The notes under the pieces are model-generated. The model worked only from the letters and a program-made list of their open reading frames with translations, made no database searches and was not told the origin of the DNA. From Zychaea mexicana (lineage: Eukaryota; Mucoromycota; Mucoromycetes; Mucorales; Lichtheimiaceae): DNA of 64,000 bases. The position numbers and the translations under genes were made by a program. This document shows, one piece after another, positions 35,380 through 47,811 of this stretch (positions are counted from its first letter, which is position 1; each line of letters starts with the position of its first letter). Location: assembly GCF_025766255.1 (NCBI RefSeq), contig NW_026516718.1, positions 186,001 to 250,000 on the forward strand. The letters run 5' to 3'.

Positions 35380-36708
35380 TTAGAGCTTGGAAGCAGGGGA
35401 TTCCTTGTAAAGGGTAGCATAGCCGTTGTTGATGACCACGATATCCCGCTCCTTGACCTTGACAGCAAAGATGACGCCCTGAACCTTGGGGTCCTTATCA
35501 TCGACCTTCCACATGTAGACCTCAACGGTCTCGCCAGGGAAGACAGGGCTAGAGAAACGGCCTTCAATGGACTTGAAGCGGGCGCTGTCGTTACCAGCCA
35601 AATGCTTGAGGATGGCGTGGCCAGTGATACCATAGGTGCACAAGCCGTGCAAGATGGGGTTAGGAAAACCGACAGAGCGGGCAACGGGCACGTCAATGTG
35701 GAGAGGGTTGTAATCACCAGACAAGCGGTACAATTGGGCTTGCTGTTCGGTGGTCTTGAAACTCTCGACAGCGTCGGGCTGACGCTTGGGAGGAGCATAG
35801 CTTGGTGCCTTGGGACCCTTAGGACCCTGTTGTTGTTGTTGCACGAACGTAAGATTGCGGATGAGTCTTTGTCTTTTTTTTTTTTTTTTCAAATATACTT
35901 TAACTAGAAAGATCTCATCATCACTAACTTACGTTCCAGCCACCATAGCCGCGAACAAACGACTTGGAAACCATGGTGCAGTAATGGACATTGTCCTCAG
36001 CACCATAGAGGTCCATGGTACCCTCGATCACCATACCAGAGCCTATACACATACACACACATATTCTAGTTAGGAACTACCATCTCATCCATGGATGACA
36101 TAACATCCCAGGTCTAATCGTCGTCTCTGTGTAGCCAACTACTTACCCTTGTCATAAACGCCAGTAGTGGTCTTTTGCAAGTTGAACTGGCCGCCGTTTT
36201 TGGGGAAAGGCTTGTGAATTTGAAGAGCCTGTTCACCGTGAACAATTTTGTTGGGATCGAATGAAGGAATGCCAGGGTTGGTCTCACCCTGCGATCGTTC
36301 CTTGAACAAGTTGGTGTCAGCACCCTCACCCTTCAAAGCCAAGACCAGTGGATAGGTAGGCAATGGGCCAAATGTAGGGTCTATATGTCAAAAAATAAAA
36401 AGAAAGCTTTGCGTTAGTTCCTTTCTCTTCTCTTTGATTCCCAAATCTTCAGTAGACAACTTGCCTAATTCATAGAGGTACTTCATCTCATCTTCCTTGA
36501 CACCAACGCTCAAGGCATAGAGAGCAAAATCACGCTTGGTGCAGTCAGCCTGTGAGAAAATAGAAAGTTACAAAGTGAGTACACAATTCTTTAAGGGTTA
36601 CTAGGACAGCAACAGCAACAACGCTCGAGAAGATGCACCAACCTTCTGGACGGGCGACTTGTGGCCAACGGCCTTGGAAACATCGACTTTGTAACCTTCA
36701 ACAGGCAT
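35380..36708 (-). CDS. Peroxisomal 2-enoyl-CoA hydratase 2 (MaoC-like)
   Basis: Five exons, 36643-36708, 36465-36549, 36147-36380, 35933-36042 and 35380-35826, give 313 residues. It corresponds to the hydratase part of fungal multifunctional beta-oxidation protein Fox2, as a stand-alone enzyme. The double hot-dog fold ends with the hydratase 2 signature YRLSGDYNPLHID (catalytic D203 and H208). The C-terminus is SKL, a perfect PTS1, so it should enter peroxisomes and hydrate trans-2-enoyl-CoA to the (R)-3-hydroxy form during fatty-acid breakdown. Intron 2 (36381-36464) has a GC donor (TTAG|GCAAGT); a GT alternative breaks the frame. The last acceptor follows a CAACAACAG run, so a few extra Gln could be included if an upstream AG is used. 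Confidence 0.9.
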
Positions 36709-36902
36709 GGTATATAAATATATCAAACAACGAACAAACAGAGAAATTAATGCAAAAGAAAGTGTGGAGAGGTTTTTTTTATAGGTAAGCCTAAATCTTG
36801 CTGACATATCAAAATTGCCGAAGCACTCTTTCCCGAATATTTTTCCCAGTCAAGGTTCTTTTCCCACCAAGCAAGTGGTTTTGTCAATATTATTGAATCT
36901 TT

Positions 36903-39071
36903 TCACGGAATCGAGATCAGCGGTGCGCCTTCGGACCAGCGAGAGGCGGTATCATGGTTGTCGTTGCGATCGTCCATCAAGAGAGAGTTGGCTATTCTCA
37001 GTGCTTCCTCTGCATCCTGAGAGGAGCAGTAGGAGGTATACGGCATCTTCTTGATATCCGTCGGACTGTCGGCATTATTACTGCTTGCAGATGCCGCTGT
37101 GCTGGTCGTGGCAGCTACCATCAGGTCATCGATATTATCCTTGTCCTCGTCCGACTCATCTTCTTCTACTCCTTGACCCTTTTCTTGAGAGCCGTGCTCC
37201 ATCAACTCATACAGCAGCATATACGGATTAGCTTGCTGCACAACGTCGAATGTACAGAGATCGACTTTGGAATCCGATATGCGATACCACGCATCATCGC
37301 TGCTGCCTTCCCACGACTCGTGTCCTTCTTTGTCATCGCAACAATTGGGACACCGGCACTGTCGGGCAAGGATGCGACGCTTAAAAGCAACAAAATGACC
37401 ATAGCTGTGGCTGCCATAATGCACAATCGTACTCATCAGACGGTACTGTGTGTTGGACGACGACGTGATGCCATTCTCTTCTTCGTCGGCTGGGGACGAT
37501 ATAGGCACATTGGGCTGAGTACAGAGAGTTCCAGTGGTCGTGTAATGTGCTAAATCTAGATACTCTGGAAACAATATCTGGCATGCGTTCTTATAGACTG
37601 CGCCAGAAGCATGAAAGGCCGAGCGCGAGAGATGAAGACACAGAATCTTGGGTGGTTTGGCAAACATGACTTGTTTGGTGGAGAGCGGGCTCACGGTGCG
37701 CTCGACGCCGGCGATTTCATCCTCAATACGGTTCGCTTTGAGTCGGGACTCGATTTCGTCAAGCAGCATCTTGGTTTTCTTGTTCTTTTTCTTGCTGTTC
37801 GGTTTCAGAGCCGACTGTTCCTTGAGCGTGCGCAGAGTATTGGTCAAGGAGCATTTGCGACAGGCTGCGTCGTTGAGGTATTCAATTGCTGTGAACTGGC
37901 GTAGACATGCATCCAGTGTGGTTGTATACTACTAAAGCAGCAACTGCCCTATTTAACAACAGAAGCAAGTTCCTTTCCACGAGCGAAATGGTGAGAGAAA
38001 ATATAAAGTACTTACAGCACGGGGTACGGCTAACTGTATATTGTTAAAAGAGAAATGTCGCACGGCTTCCTAATTACAGTACATACACGTGCAGAAGAAG
38101 AAGAAAAAAGTGTTTGAGAAATAAGAAAAAAAAAAGTCAGAAATTACAGAAAAGAAATCAAAGTCTTACGGTATATCCGCACATGCATGACAGACGACTT
38201 GCCAAAAGGCCAGTAAAGGGTGTGGTGGTGTTCTGAAGCATGAACTGTTGTTGTGTTTTGAATTGCGTGAGAAACTTGAGCCCGCCAAGCATCATTGCTG
38301 CAATTCTGCCAGCTGCCTCGGCATCCAAGGCGCCTACTATGAGCTGAAACAACTCCTGCGCATCCTGCTGCTCGCGGTTGATGATGACATGTTTTGATAG
38401 TAGCGACGCCACTATGTCTCTGGGACGAAACGACGCATGACGCTTTAGCGGTTTCGAGAGCTGTCGGATCGTCTTCAACAAAGATCCGGTGACAGGTCCC
38501 TGATCAGCAACAGGGTGGTCATTCAAATAGGTGTGTAAACATGGCAGCGAGGACAAGGCCTAATGAGTAGTGATTTACGGGCAAAAGTAGAGCAGGGTAA
38601 ACAACAAGAAATCAGCTGTATAAGTTGGATGATGCAATATTGTTGTGCTTATTATCATTTTCATGATTGTTACTATTATTACTATTATCACTGCTATGAT
38701 TGAGAGACCTGTAGACACGAATTCAGAAAACACGAATTGCCTGTGTTCACGAGACCAGACACGTAAAGTGCACTAGGGTCGGGGCTGTCGAGGCACACTG
38801 TGGCAGCAGAAGAAGCAAACGTGCCTGACGATGATGAAGATGATGACCATGATGTCAGGAACCAGGCAACCTGTTGCCAGGCAACCTCAACAAGGCCAGA
38901 CACAGCGTCGGTAAAGCGGTGGTAGCATGCAAAGGTTCTCAAAATGGGTAGCAGGATGGCGAGCAATCCGGCGATGGGAGTGAATATTTGAGCGCAGCTG
39001 TAGAGCTCAGCGACCCAGGACTGGAGGTCCTCTAGGGTTATTGTTGGTGTTAGGAGCGTCAGCAGCGTCAT
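36903..39071 (-). CDS. Membrane-anchored ubiquitin-specific protease (C19)
   Basis: Exons 38709-39071, 38170-38559, 38016-38069 and 36903-37928, all phase 0, give 610 residues. An N-terminal hydrophobic stretch (IFTPIAGLLAILLPILRTF) precedes the catalytic domain, as in yeast Ubp1 and animal USP30. The Cys box is VNTGNSCFLNSCLQ (nucleophile C114). The region around REQQDAQELFQLI matches the QQDAxE box, and CMCGY with CRKC looks like a zinc-binding pair. The His box ends YGSHSYGHFVAFKR. It removes ubiquitin from substrates at a membrane, ER or mitochondrial outer membrane by analogy. An acidic, low-complexity insertion follows the His box, and a short Glu/Asp-rich tail ends the protein. All catalytic boxes are present, so it should be active. 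Confidence 0.88.
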
Positions 39072-40327
39072 GCTAGTAGTAATAGTAGTAGTAATAGTAG
39101 TGATGGTGGTGGTAACATCGCTATCATGTGCACAATATAAAAAAATTACAGCACCGGAATCGCTGGAAGAATTGGAGCTTACTCAATCGAGAATTGGGAG
39201 AGGGGGTAAAATGGACCATATAAAGGAAAATGGAAATAAGGTGTCAGTGTGTTGTGACGTATGTTTGTGGTTGAGTGTTGGCAACCCAAACACAGCGATC
39301 CGGAATTTAGTTGCTGCTGGTTGCTCATGGGCCATAGTGGCTGGTGATTTGCCAAGAAATAAGGACCCCACTCAGAATTTTGTCGCACCAGCGAAACTTC
39401 GATGTGTCCGCGATTAGCCTGAGCTGTATTCGCCATTGAACGGTAGGTGCGCTATTTTATATACACGCTGTGTGCCGCTGTGCTCTCTTCTGTGTGTGTG
39501 CGCTCTCTCTCTCTCTCCCCCCACCCAAGCGGGTTTGGGTTTGTCTTATAATGACTCTCCCTATATGAGGGCTCTGATCGGTGAACAATTTCCAGAACCG
39601 GCTGTGTACTATTGGAGGGCCTCTTCGAAAGGAGATGTCCCATCGCTTTGCAATTTTTTTCTTCTTCTTTTCTCTCTTTCTCTTTCCCTCTCCCTCCCGG
39701 AACACACACACACACACACACACATACGCGCACGCACGCACAGCTGAATATACATCTGGAGAGGCCTCACAATCGACCGCGTTTCTTTTCTAATTATTAA
39801 ATATTTTCTGTTATTCAAACCCACCCTCCATTGTTACTGTTTGCTTCTGTCTTTTCCTCTCCCTTCTTCCCCTTTCTGCATTGGTAATGATTTGTTCCCG
39901 TGTCCTGAAATCAAGTCATTATTATCATCGTAATAGCCGTAGCAGTAGTAGTAGTAATCTATTATCCATTTTTTGGCAGTGACCGGACGCTCGTTCAGAA
40001 GCAATCTCTGTGTTGCTTTGAGAGCATCTACTCTATCATCTGCACACCCTTGTTCTTCGTCCTTTCCTATTAGTTATCCTATTTCCATTGCTATATCTTA
40101 TCCCACACACACACACACTACCCCTCAAGAAAGACCACCGGCTCTTTTTCATTGTATATTTCTTTCCAACTTATTTAAACACGCAACTATTTCAAGGTAA
40201 GAATATAGATAAAGTGGGCGATCAGGTGTCAAAAAAGCAGAAAAAAACAAAAGGCGATCTCTAGGAGTTAGCACGTCTCACACACCTGCGCATACACTAA
40301 GGCTTTGTGGTTAGCCCAGCATATATC
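39072..40327. other. Intergenic with microsatellites
   Basis: Head-to-head spacer between the ubiquitin protease and the copper-fist gene. It holds a CA repeat at 39703-39724, CT-rich tracts around 39507-39520 and 39661-39695, and TAG/TAA runs. Long overlapping frames here are products of the repeats, not genes. Confidence 0.6.
39703..39724. repeat. (CA)n microsatellite
   Basis: About eleven CA units followed by CATACGCGCACGCACGCAC. Confidence 0.8.
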
Positions 40328-41697
40328 ATGCCAATAATCAACGGAATCAAATTTGCCTGCAATAGCTGTATCAAGGTAATTTTTTTTTATTACTTGCTCT
40401 CTCTCTCTTCTCTCTCTCTATATATATTGCCCCTGTGTTACCTGAATACACAAACTGATCTTCCGCACAGGGCCATCGCTCGTCACACTGCAATCACGTT
40501 GAGCGCCCTCTCTTTGAAATTCGCCGGAAAGGTAGGCTATTCATCTAATAATGAGTTGATAGTGTGTCTATGTGGAAAACGCCGTGTAATAACTGTAGCT
40601 GGATAACCAAAAGGACGACCTGTAACGCAGTGCGCGTATTGCAGAGATCTGCGCAAGACCAAGCAGGTGCATGTCAAGTGTGTATGCAGCGAACGCAGAG
40701 GTTAGTCCACACAGTGGCCAAAAAAAAAACTTTTTTTTTGTTTCTGAGTTGAGAAGGTTGTTTTTATTGGGTTTTTCCTGATCCAAGGGCTGACACCCAA
40801 CATAACGTAATAAAAAATATAGCCGACGCCAATAGCATTCACACCAGCAGCAATAGCAGCAGCATCGCCCAGAACTCGCCTGCTGTGACGATTAGTCTTC
40901 CGCCAGGTATGACTGGCCAGAGCTTCAACCCCGGTCCAGCGGAACCCGATAGGTTTCTGGAAACCACGCGTGCACCTGATTGTCCCACCACTGCAACCAC
41001 AGCTATCACTGCCTCTGCCACTACCACCAGCAGCAGCGCTGTTCCCATCCACAACAACCACGACGACTCCTTCTCATGGGCTTGGATTCGACCCAATAAC
41101 GTTGGCTATGTGTTTCAGAAGCCTCCAACGCCTGCGCCCCAGCCTGATCCTCCCATGCCGCCGGTACCAGCGTCCTCATCGTCTCCGTCCATGATGGACT
41201 TGGACGCTGCTGTGGCCCAGATGACCGAAACCAATGCCGCCAGTATCGCTTCCTTGTTATCAACGCCACCTTCACAGCCTGGTCATGCTGCTACTGCTGC
41301 TACCACTACTGCTGCTGGTGCTCCGCCACCACCATTACCAGCACTACTGCCGCCGCAGCAGCAGTTACATCAGCAACGGCCACAGACACCGCCGACACCG
41401 GCGCCTACAGCCGTCGTCAGCTGCTGCGGGAGTTTCGCGTCTTCATCGGCATGCCAGCCTTCGAACGGGCAGAGCGAGTCGGTTGTGATCACAATCACAC
41501 CGCTCCCGAAACAACAAGATGATCAAGTGACAACCACGACGCGCGTGGTAACCTGCTACTGTGGCCCCACCTGCCTGTGTCCTGGCTGCCTCGTCCACCC
41601 GGCCAACGCGTTCTTGGATCCTTACGCTGGCCTCTACCCTATGCAACAACAGTCGTCCTCGTCGGCCTCGTCGACGTGCGGTTCCGACGATGATTGA
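40328..41697 (+). CDS. Copper-fist transcription factor
   Basis: Four exons, 40328-40375, 40471-40531, 40614-40700 and about 40757-41697, give about 378 residues. The first 61 residues are a full copper-fist DNA-binding domain: MPIINGIKFACNSCIKGHR with zinc ligands C11, C14, C23 and H25, the minor-groove RKGRP, and C43, C46, C59 and C61 for the copper cluster. Three introns cut this domain region. The rest is Pro/Ala/Ser/Thr-rich, and near the C-terminus sits CYCGPTCLCPGC (CxCx3CxCx2C), the copper-sensing cysteine motif of Mac1/Cuf1-type factors. It should bind GCTC-type metal-response elements and control copper or iron uptake genes; whether it senses starvation or excess cannot be told. The exon 4 acceptor is uncertain: 40756 keeps frame, 40787 does not. 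Confidence 0.88.
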
Positions 41698-41944
41698 CAA
41701 CTATCATCACCATCGTCATGATTATGCTTTCCACCACAAACCTAAAAAAAGAATCCCCTCTCGGGAGAAAGGGGGGAGGGTGTACATACTACATACTACT
41801 TACTAGCCTTTATCTTATATAAACACACACACACACACGCACACGCACAAAAAGGAAATCCCTTATTTTATATATGATCAGCCGGTTCACCTTTTTTTAA
41901 AAAAACACTCTTTTTCTTTGTTTTACTCGTTTTACATACAAGTT

Positions 41945-42856
41945 ATGGTATGCCTTTGCTTCTTTTTCTTTCTCTTCCAATATAATCATCGTCTCTTTCT
42001 CTCTCTCTCTCCTTTTCTCTCTTGAATACTTAATAACGATCGCTGATACTGCTTTAGTCTGATCAACTCTCGAAAGAGCAAATTGACGAATATCGCGAGT
42101 CTTTCGCACTCTTCGACAAGGTAGACCCTTTCTTCCCTCTGAGCAACATGCAGCAGCTCGTTTGTCCTTATGGGGAAGAGATAATGTATATGTAGGATGG
42201 AAACGGCACCATTGACTCCAAAGAGCTTGGCGCAGTAATGCAGTCGCTCAACCTGCACCCAACCGAAAGCGAGCTCAAGGAAATGATCAATGATGTGGAC
42301 AGTGACGGCAACGGCACCATCGACTTTGACGAGTTCTTGACCATGTTGGCAAGGTATTACGAAAAGAAGAAGAAGAAAAGCAATGACCTCCTTTTTTTTT
42401 CATCAGTATCCTGTGAAACTGGTGTGGCAAGCTTATTAAAACGGCGAGTGAGGGGGGCATTATAGGAAGCAAAAGGAGGCGGATACGCAGGCTGAGCTCC
42501 GTGAGGCTTTCTCTGTATTTGATCGAGTAAGTTTAATATGTCCCTTTTTTGGACCTGCTTCAAGGGTATTCACGAATGCGGGTATTAGGATGGAAATGGA
42601 TATATCACGCTACCAGAGCTTCGGCAAGTCATGACATCGTTTGGAGAGCGTTTGACTGCGCACGAGCTCGATGAAATGATTCGCGACGCCGATATCGACG
42701 GCGACGGCATGATCAACTACGAAGAGTTTACCAAGATGCTGGTGAGTGTTATCTCTTGGCTTTCCTGTATCCGTGCAAAGAGAAAGAACTCATTGGGAAA
42801 AGCTGTGATTGTGATTGTGATTATGGTTGTGTTTATGTTTGTAGATGTCAAAGTGA
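41945..42856 (+). CDS. Calmodulin
   Basis: Six coding exons: 41945-41947, 42058-42120, 42196-42353, 42466-42526, 42589-42741 and 42845-42856, giving 149 residues, the canonical length. The first coding exon is just the ATG, followed at once by GTATGC, a structure seen in other fungal calmodulin genes. All four EF-hand loops are intact: [36 protein letters not shown] and [12 protein letters not shown]. The protein senses calcium and activates kinases, calcineurin and myosins. It is diverged from the usual form: ALFDK replaces [18 protein letters not shown] replaces the standard second-hand helix, and GERLT has Arg where trimethyl-Lys115 is normally found. A second, more typical calmodulin may exist elsewhere, which would make this a calmodulin-like paralog. 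Confidence 0.93.
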
Positions 42857-42964
42857 TGAAAGAAGAAGAAGGAGGAGGATGATGTGGTTTCTATATATAT
42901 ATATATTTATATACTATATGCATCGTATAATGGTAATATTAAACTGAAAACGTGCATGGTCTGT

Positions 42965-45574
42965 TTAAAAGCCCATCAAAGACATGAGCCCATACCCAAG
43001 TGTGGTGACACACAGCATCGTGAACACGCTGGAAGGCACACCGTTGACCAGAAAATCCTTGGTGGATAAATAGGGCTGGCCTAGCTCGTTTTCTTGGGAG
43101 ATGGCATTCATGTTGGGGAAGCCGGATACGGGCAGGCCCATCGCAGAGGAGCACATGAAGGCAGTGCCCTGTTTTGAGAAGGAGAGGGAGAAAGAGATGC
43201 GATCAGTTTAGCTATCTTGTTGTTTGTCGCTTCAGTCTTCATCTTACCATGACAAGTAATCTTGGCCGTGGATCATCTAAGCGAGCGCCCACCTCCGCCA
43301 CAATGGGTAACACAATCAGGGCTGCGACGGTATGGCTGATAAATGTTGCCATCACGAGCACCAGTGAGCTAAACACAAACAAGATTTCAAACGCGCTCAT
43401 TCCGGTAACCATTTCTTCAATGTGTACCGCAATCGTCTGCAGTAGCCCAGAGCTTTCAACCGCTTTGCCAAGCGCAATGCCGCCCATTGCCAGCATAATC
43501 ACGTTCCACAAAAAGTTGTTAAAATCATCCTTGGTCAACAGACCCGGTCCGAAAAAGGCAATCAGTGGGATAATGGCGATCACGCCCATGTCACCAAACG
43601 TGCCTTCGTAGGTATGCGCCAGACACCAGAGCACAATCGTCACTATGGTGACGGTGACCACGTATAATTGGGTGAGCGTCACTGGATCAGACGATGCCCG
43701 GATCGCGTGGATCTGGGGCGTGTGCTTCTCTGGGTTGTAGTTCCACAGCAGCCATAGCCAGATAATGATGTTGCCGACAATGCACAGAGGAAGTGCTGCA
43801 AAGAACCATTCACCCCACGACGGTGGTGGGCTCATGTTTTGGATGGCAACAACGTTCTGCGGAGACGAGATGGGCGATGCCATGCCGCCGAGGTTGGAGG
43901 AAAGCGCAATGCCGATAATGAGACAAGGTGCAAAGGTCGAGTCGACAGGCAGGGTCCGCAGGATCGGCTGGATCAGCGAAAAGCACAGGACGGGCGCTGC
44001 TACATTACTGATCCACATACTGGCAATGGTGGCAACAAACATGTTCACTAGCAGAACCCGGTTCGGCCGAGTGCCGGCCTTGGACAGCACAAACGTTGCC
44101 ATGGATTTAGCGATACCGAATTTGCTAAGTGCGCCTGCAATGGCAAACCCACCAAGCAATAGCATGATCACTGGCGAGAACATGCTCGCAAAAACCCGCT
44201 TCGTGGCATCTGGCGCCGAAAGTCGTTCAGTTCCGTCTTCGGACCGCATGACACGCAGAACTACGATTAAAAAGGGGACGAGTAATGCAGTGACAAATAG
44301 GGGCATCACCTAATCATCGTCATCAGCACCATCCAAGGCCCGTGCGAGTTAGTAAATGTTTCCTCTTGTATATAAAAAAAAAGAAAAGTTGACGGTGCCT
44401 TACCTCGCCTGCCCAAAGCATGCTGGTGAATACCAAAATGGCAAAGCATCGATTCTGTTCCGCTTGGCCAAACAAGTCGACCTTGAGAAGTAAAGCAAAC
44501 ACGGCCAAACTGATCGCAAGGAACAAGCCCTGGATGATCTGATCGCGATCGATGTGAAGGGTGCCACATGGCGTACGCAGGGAGATAGGTTTGGCCTCGC
44601 CCACACCGACCGTCTGCACCTTGCGCTCCTGCCCGATCATATCGCGCCATACCATATTGCGTTCCCATACAATCCGCTCGCGCAAGTGGGTTTTCAGATC
44701 TGTGATGGCCAAGTCCAGATCGCCATCAGTCACGAGTGTCGCATACACGCGTTCGGTTCGCTGGATCCGCTCGTTCAAATGTTGCTTTGTCGTGCTCTTG
44801 AACGGATACGCAGGGCTGACGTGGTTGAGCACATAGTACCGTTTGAGATTGCTATGCGTAATCTTGTCGTATTTCTTTAGAATTTTGGAAAACGCCGTCT
44901 GATTCAATGCTACAAACGACTTGAGTTCGGATAGCAACACAAACATGTCGATTGTCCGTTTTCGCAGTTCTGTCGTGTCGTGCGATGCCGATAGCAGCTG
45001 CGGGTCGCTTTCCGTTACATTCTGGGATATAATGTTGGGGGGTAAATCGTCGTCAAAAGTGGTTGATTCACGACGCGGGAAATTCGACGATGCATGCAAA
45101 TGCTCTTCACTATAGTCGTTGCTGCTGCCGCCACCATTACCCTCGGATTGTAACTTGTCGAGATCGTGCAATAGCTCATCGGATTCTTTATATAGCTCCT
45201 GCTCCTTTTTAGTGTAAAATTTCACAATCTTGTCAAGTGACTGATCGAGGGCAGCAATGAATCGACTGTTTTCTCTTTCGACAGAGTCGGATTCAGGTAT
45301 AAGTGCAGTACGTTCACTGGGGCCTCGTTCGTAATCGTCTTCAGAAGGTCTGTGCGTTCCATATGCAGTTACTCGATCGCGCTCAGTGGAATAAACAAGC
45401 TTTTTGAGGTTCGAATAGCTATATTTACCAAATAATTCAGTCCAGTCAGTAAAAAAAAAAAGTAGCACACAAATCTGCATGACTCCCCAACAACAATAAC
45501 ATGGACAATTACGGAAGATAATATTCTGCCCAATCAGGGACAGCGTTGAACTGCAGTTGATGCGAAAACTTCAT
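42965..45574 (-). CDS. SPX-domain low-affinity phosphate transporter
   Basis: Exons 45513-45574, 44404-45418, 43248-44309 and 42965-43168 give 780 residues. The short first exon supplies the invariant SPX start MKFSHQLQFNAVPDW, joined to LPYSNLKKLVY. SPX continues to about residue 290, with the inositol-pyrophosphate-binding Lys helix (KILKKYDK). Then come about 12 membrane helices of the anion/Na symporter superfamily, with SNVAAPVL and SSNLGGMASPISSPQN re-entrant loops in the first half and SHTVAALIVLP in the second. It is the Pho87/Pho90/Pho91 type: phosphate uptake at the plasma membrane, or vacuolar export for Pho91. Which of the three it equals is not decidable. It converges on the calmodulin gene with 108 bp between stop codons. 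Confidence 0.92.
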
Positions 45575-46634
45575 CGCGTGCTGCCCTTGGCTCTTTTGGC
45601 TTTAGAGTAAAAGGAAAATCAAGAATGGGACTCCTTGTTCGTAAGGTCGTAAGAGGAAAGAGAGGAAGAACAGGGGAGTTGATCTTTTTTTTTCCTCTTT
45701 TTTTTACGCTCGTTTCGCCCGAGCGGGTTGTGGGGAGCCCAACTCCGAAATAATTGATAAGAGTGAGAGTGTGTGTGTTTGCCCGTTAACCATCCATCTC
45801 CATCCCTTCAAGTTAAGCTTTCAAGGATAATTTGAGCCAATGAAATGGCCCTCGTGCTTGGTTATAAGATCGTCGCTGGACCCTTGATAGGGCATCATGT
45901 GGTTCCCTTTCTTAAGTGCTTCGCTTTTAAATACTACCACTATGCCTGCTGAGCGATCGAAGGAGGGGAGGTGACGATCGTTCCCGTCCAATCGTAATTT
46001 ACCCTGATCACCTGAATGAACAGAGTCCTATACCGTAATGAGCATATGAGGTGCCTGGCAAGGCACCGGAACCGAGAGTGTGTCTGTATACATAAGGGTC
46101 TCCTGAACTTCAAGCACTCCTCCCGTCGCACGGTCCTCCGATACGTTTCGTGAAAAGAAAATCAAGCTCTGTGTTACCATGCAACCAACAAGCAAGCCTT
46201 TCATTTCTCCAAAGAGTGACAATGGCAACGCCATGGCAACAAAAAAAGTGGTTCTCAACGCAATACAGTATTGCTATAGAATAAACTTTTTTTATACACA
46301 TTTTTTCCAGGCCCTTTGCCTTTTTCCTCGTGTAAAATTACTGTACATGTAACGTACGCATGATACATAGCAATGTTGGTGCTGGAGTATATCTCCACGA
46401 GGGCTGGCATTTGTGTAGCAGCAATGCTCTCTTTAGGATAGCTATTGGCTTTGTGAATGAGTTGACCAAATATTAAACATGTATCAAGACTTTTACTTTT
46501 CTACCATAAACTTCTTCTCCACTTGGCTGGTAGGTCTATGAGCCATACCCTACAAGTGCACTTAATCAGACAAGTACCATAGTCACGGTCATACAATGGC
46601 AATTGATTTAATGTACATATCTAAACTACTATAT

Positions 46635-46664
46635 ACTACTACTACTACTACTGCTGCTGCTGCT
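46635..46664. repeat. (ACT)n(GCT)n trinucleotide repeat
   Basis: Runs of ACT followed by GCT units, noncoding. Confidence 0.7.
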
Positions 46665-46897
46665 ACCTATAGTATCACTACTGTAACTTGTCTTATACTT
46701 AATAACCATTTCTTGTAGTTCACTCAGCGTAAATCTTGCACTACTTTATTAACCACACGTTTTGCTCTCTCCAAAAACAGCAGACGGTTAATTAACTAAA
46801 GATAACTATGGTTAACGAAATAAATGTCAGTTGAGCTGTATAAAAGTAGATAAAGATTATCGATTGTCAGCCAACAGTCTGCTATTACTACCATAAC

Positions 46898-47137
46898 ATG
46901 TATAGAGTATCCACATCCATAGAGAGAGCGAGGAGGTTGAGTGCGACTGGTGACAGAGTTCCTCGTCCGTCCACTGTGAGAAAACGTGCACCTATGCGGT
47001 CAACGCTTCAATATATTGTGTTATTAAGCATCAAATTACAACCTTGGTCTCACGCCAAAAATGGAATGTCTTGGCCAACTCCAACTGATAAATTGTCGGA
47101 ACGGAAACAAGACCCAAAGGCTGCAGATGTGGAATAA
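46898..47137 (+). CDS. Hypothetical small ORF, 79 codons
   Basis: Starts MYRVSTSIERARRLS; very basic and Arg/Ser/Pro-rich with one short hydrophobic stretch. A TATA-like TGTATAAAAG lies about 60 bp upstream, which is the only support. No family recognised. The basic N-terminus could act as a mitochondrial or nuclear signal, but it may equally be chance. Confidence 0.22.
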   Translation: MYRVSTSIERARRLSATGDRVPRPSTVRKRAPMRSTLQYIVLLSIKLQPWSHAKNGMSWPTPTDKLSERKQDPKAADVE

Positions 47138-47777
47138 GCTTTTTTTACAGTCTTTCAGCTTCGGCAAAGAAAGCATAGATCCACACTTGCTGTTCATGCG
47201 TATACTATAGAGAAGTTTGTTGCATTCACATATGCATAGCGCTTGACTGAGTACAAAGTGCTTGCTACTAGGTGACAATATATAATTATGACAAGCGGAA
47301 TTCAAGACAATAAATAAAGCGGACGCAGGCGGGGGGCACTGACCCAAAAATGCTAAAATTAAATGTGCCAAATCACAATAAGCGCGCTTCAACATCCCAA
47401 ACAACTTCCACCCAACTGAAATAAAAGAAAAGCAGGGCTCCAAACATAGGGTGGTATAAAACATATCTCTCTCTTTCTCTCTCTGATGCACGCTTTAGGG
47501 AGTGCAAGTTATATAAGGCCACTGACCAACAGCATGCACTACCCTGCCTGCTAACGTTATGCACTTATGCACGATGATGCTCTTTTTTATCAATTGATGA
47601 TCGCAGGTTGGGTGGGGCGGATGCTTTTAAGGCGGCTCAAATGCTAATATGTGCGACGGTACCAGAAAAAGATAATGTGAGAATAAGGGTGATGATGATG
47701 AAACGCAGTGGTTATACTTTTGCCAACCTATTATTGACACCGGCTCTCCTTTTGCTCGGCAAAACGACTGTATAAAA

Positions 47778-47778
<1 letters not shown>

Positions 47779-47810
<32 letters not shown>
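47779..47810. repeat. (GA)16 microsatellite
   Basis: Uninterrupted GA run just downstream of a TATA-like TATAAAAAG. Confidence 0.85.

Positions 47811-47811
<1 letters not shown>

Noticed and set aside
39436..39824. Several overlapping frames rich in His/Thr or Cys/Val
   Set aside because: Translations of CA and CT microsatellites.
43765..44313. 182-codon plus frame opposite the phosphate transporter
   Set aside because: Shadow of the real minus-strand exon, low-complexity Met/Ala/Thr translation.
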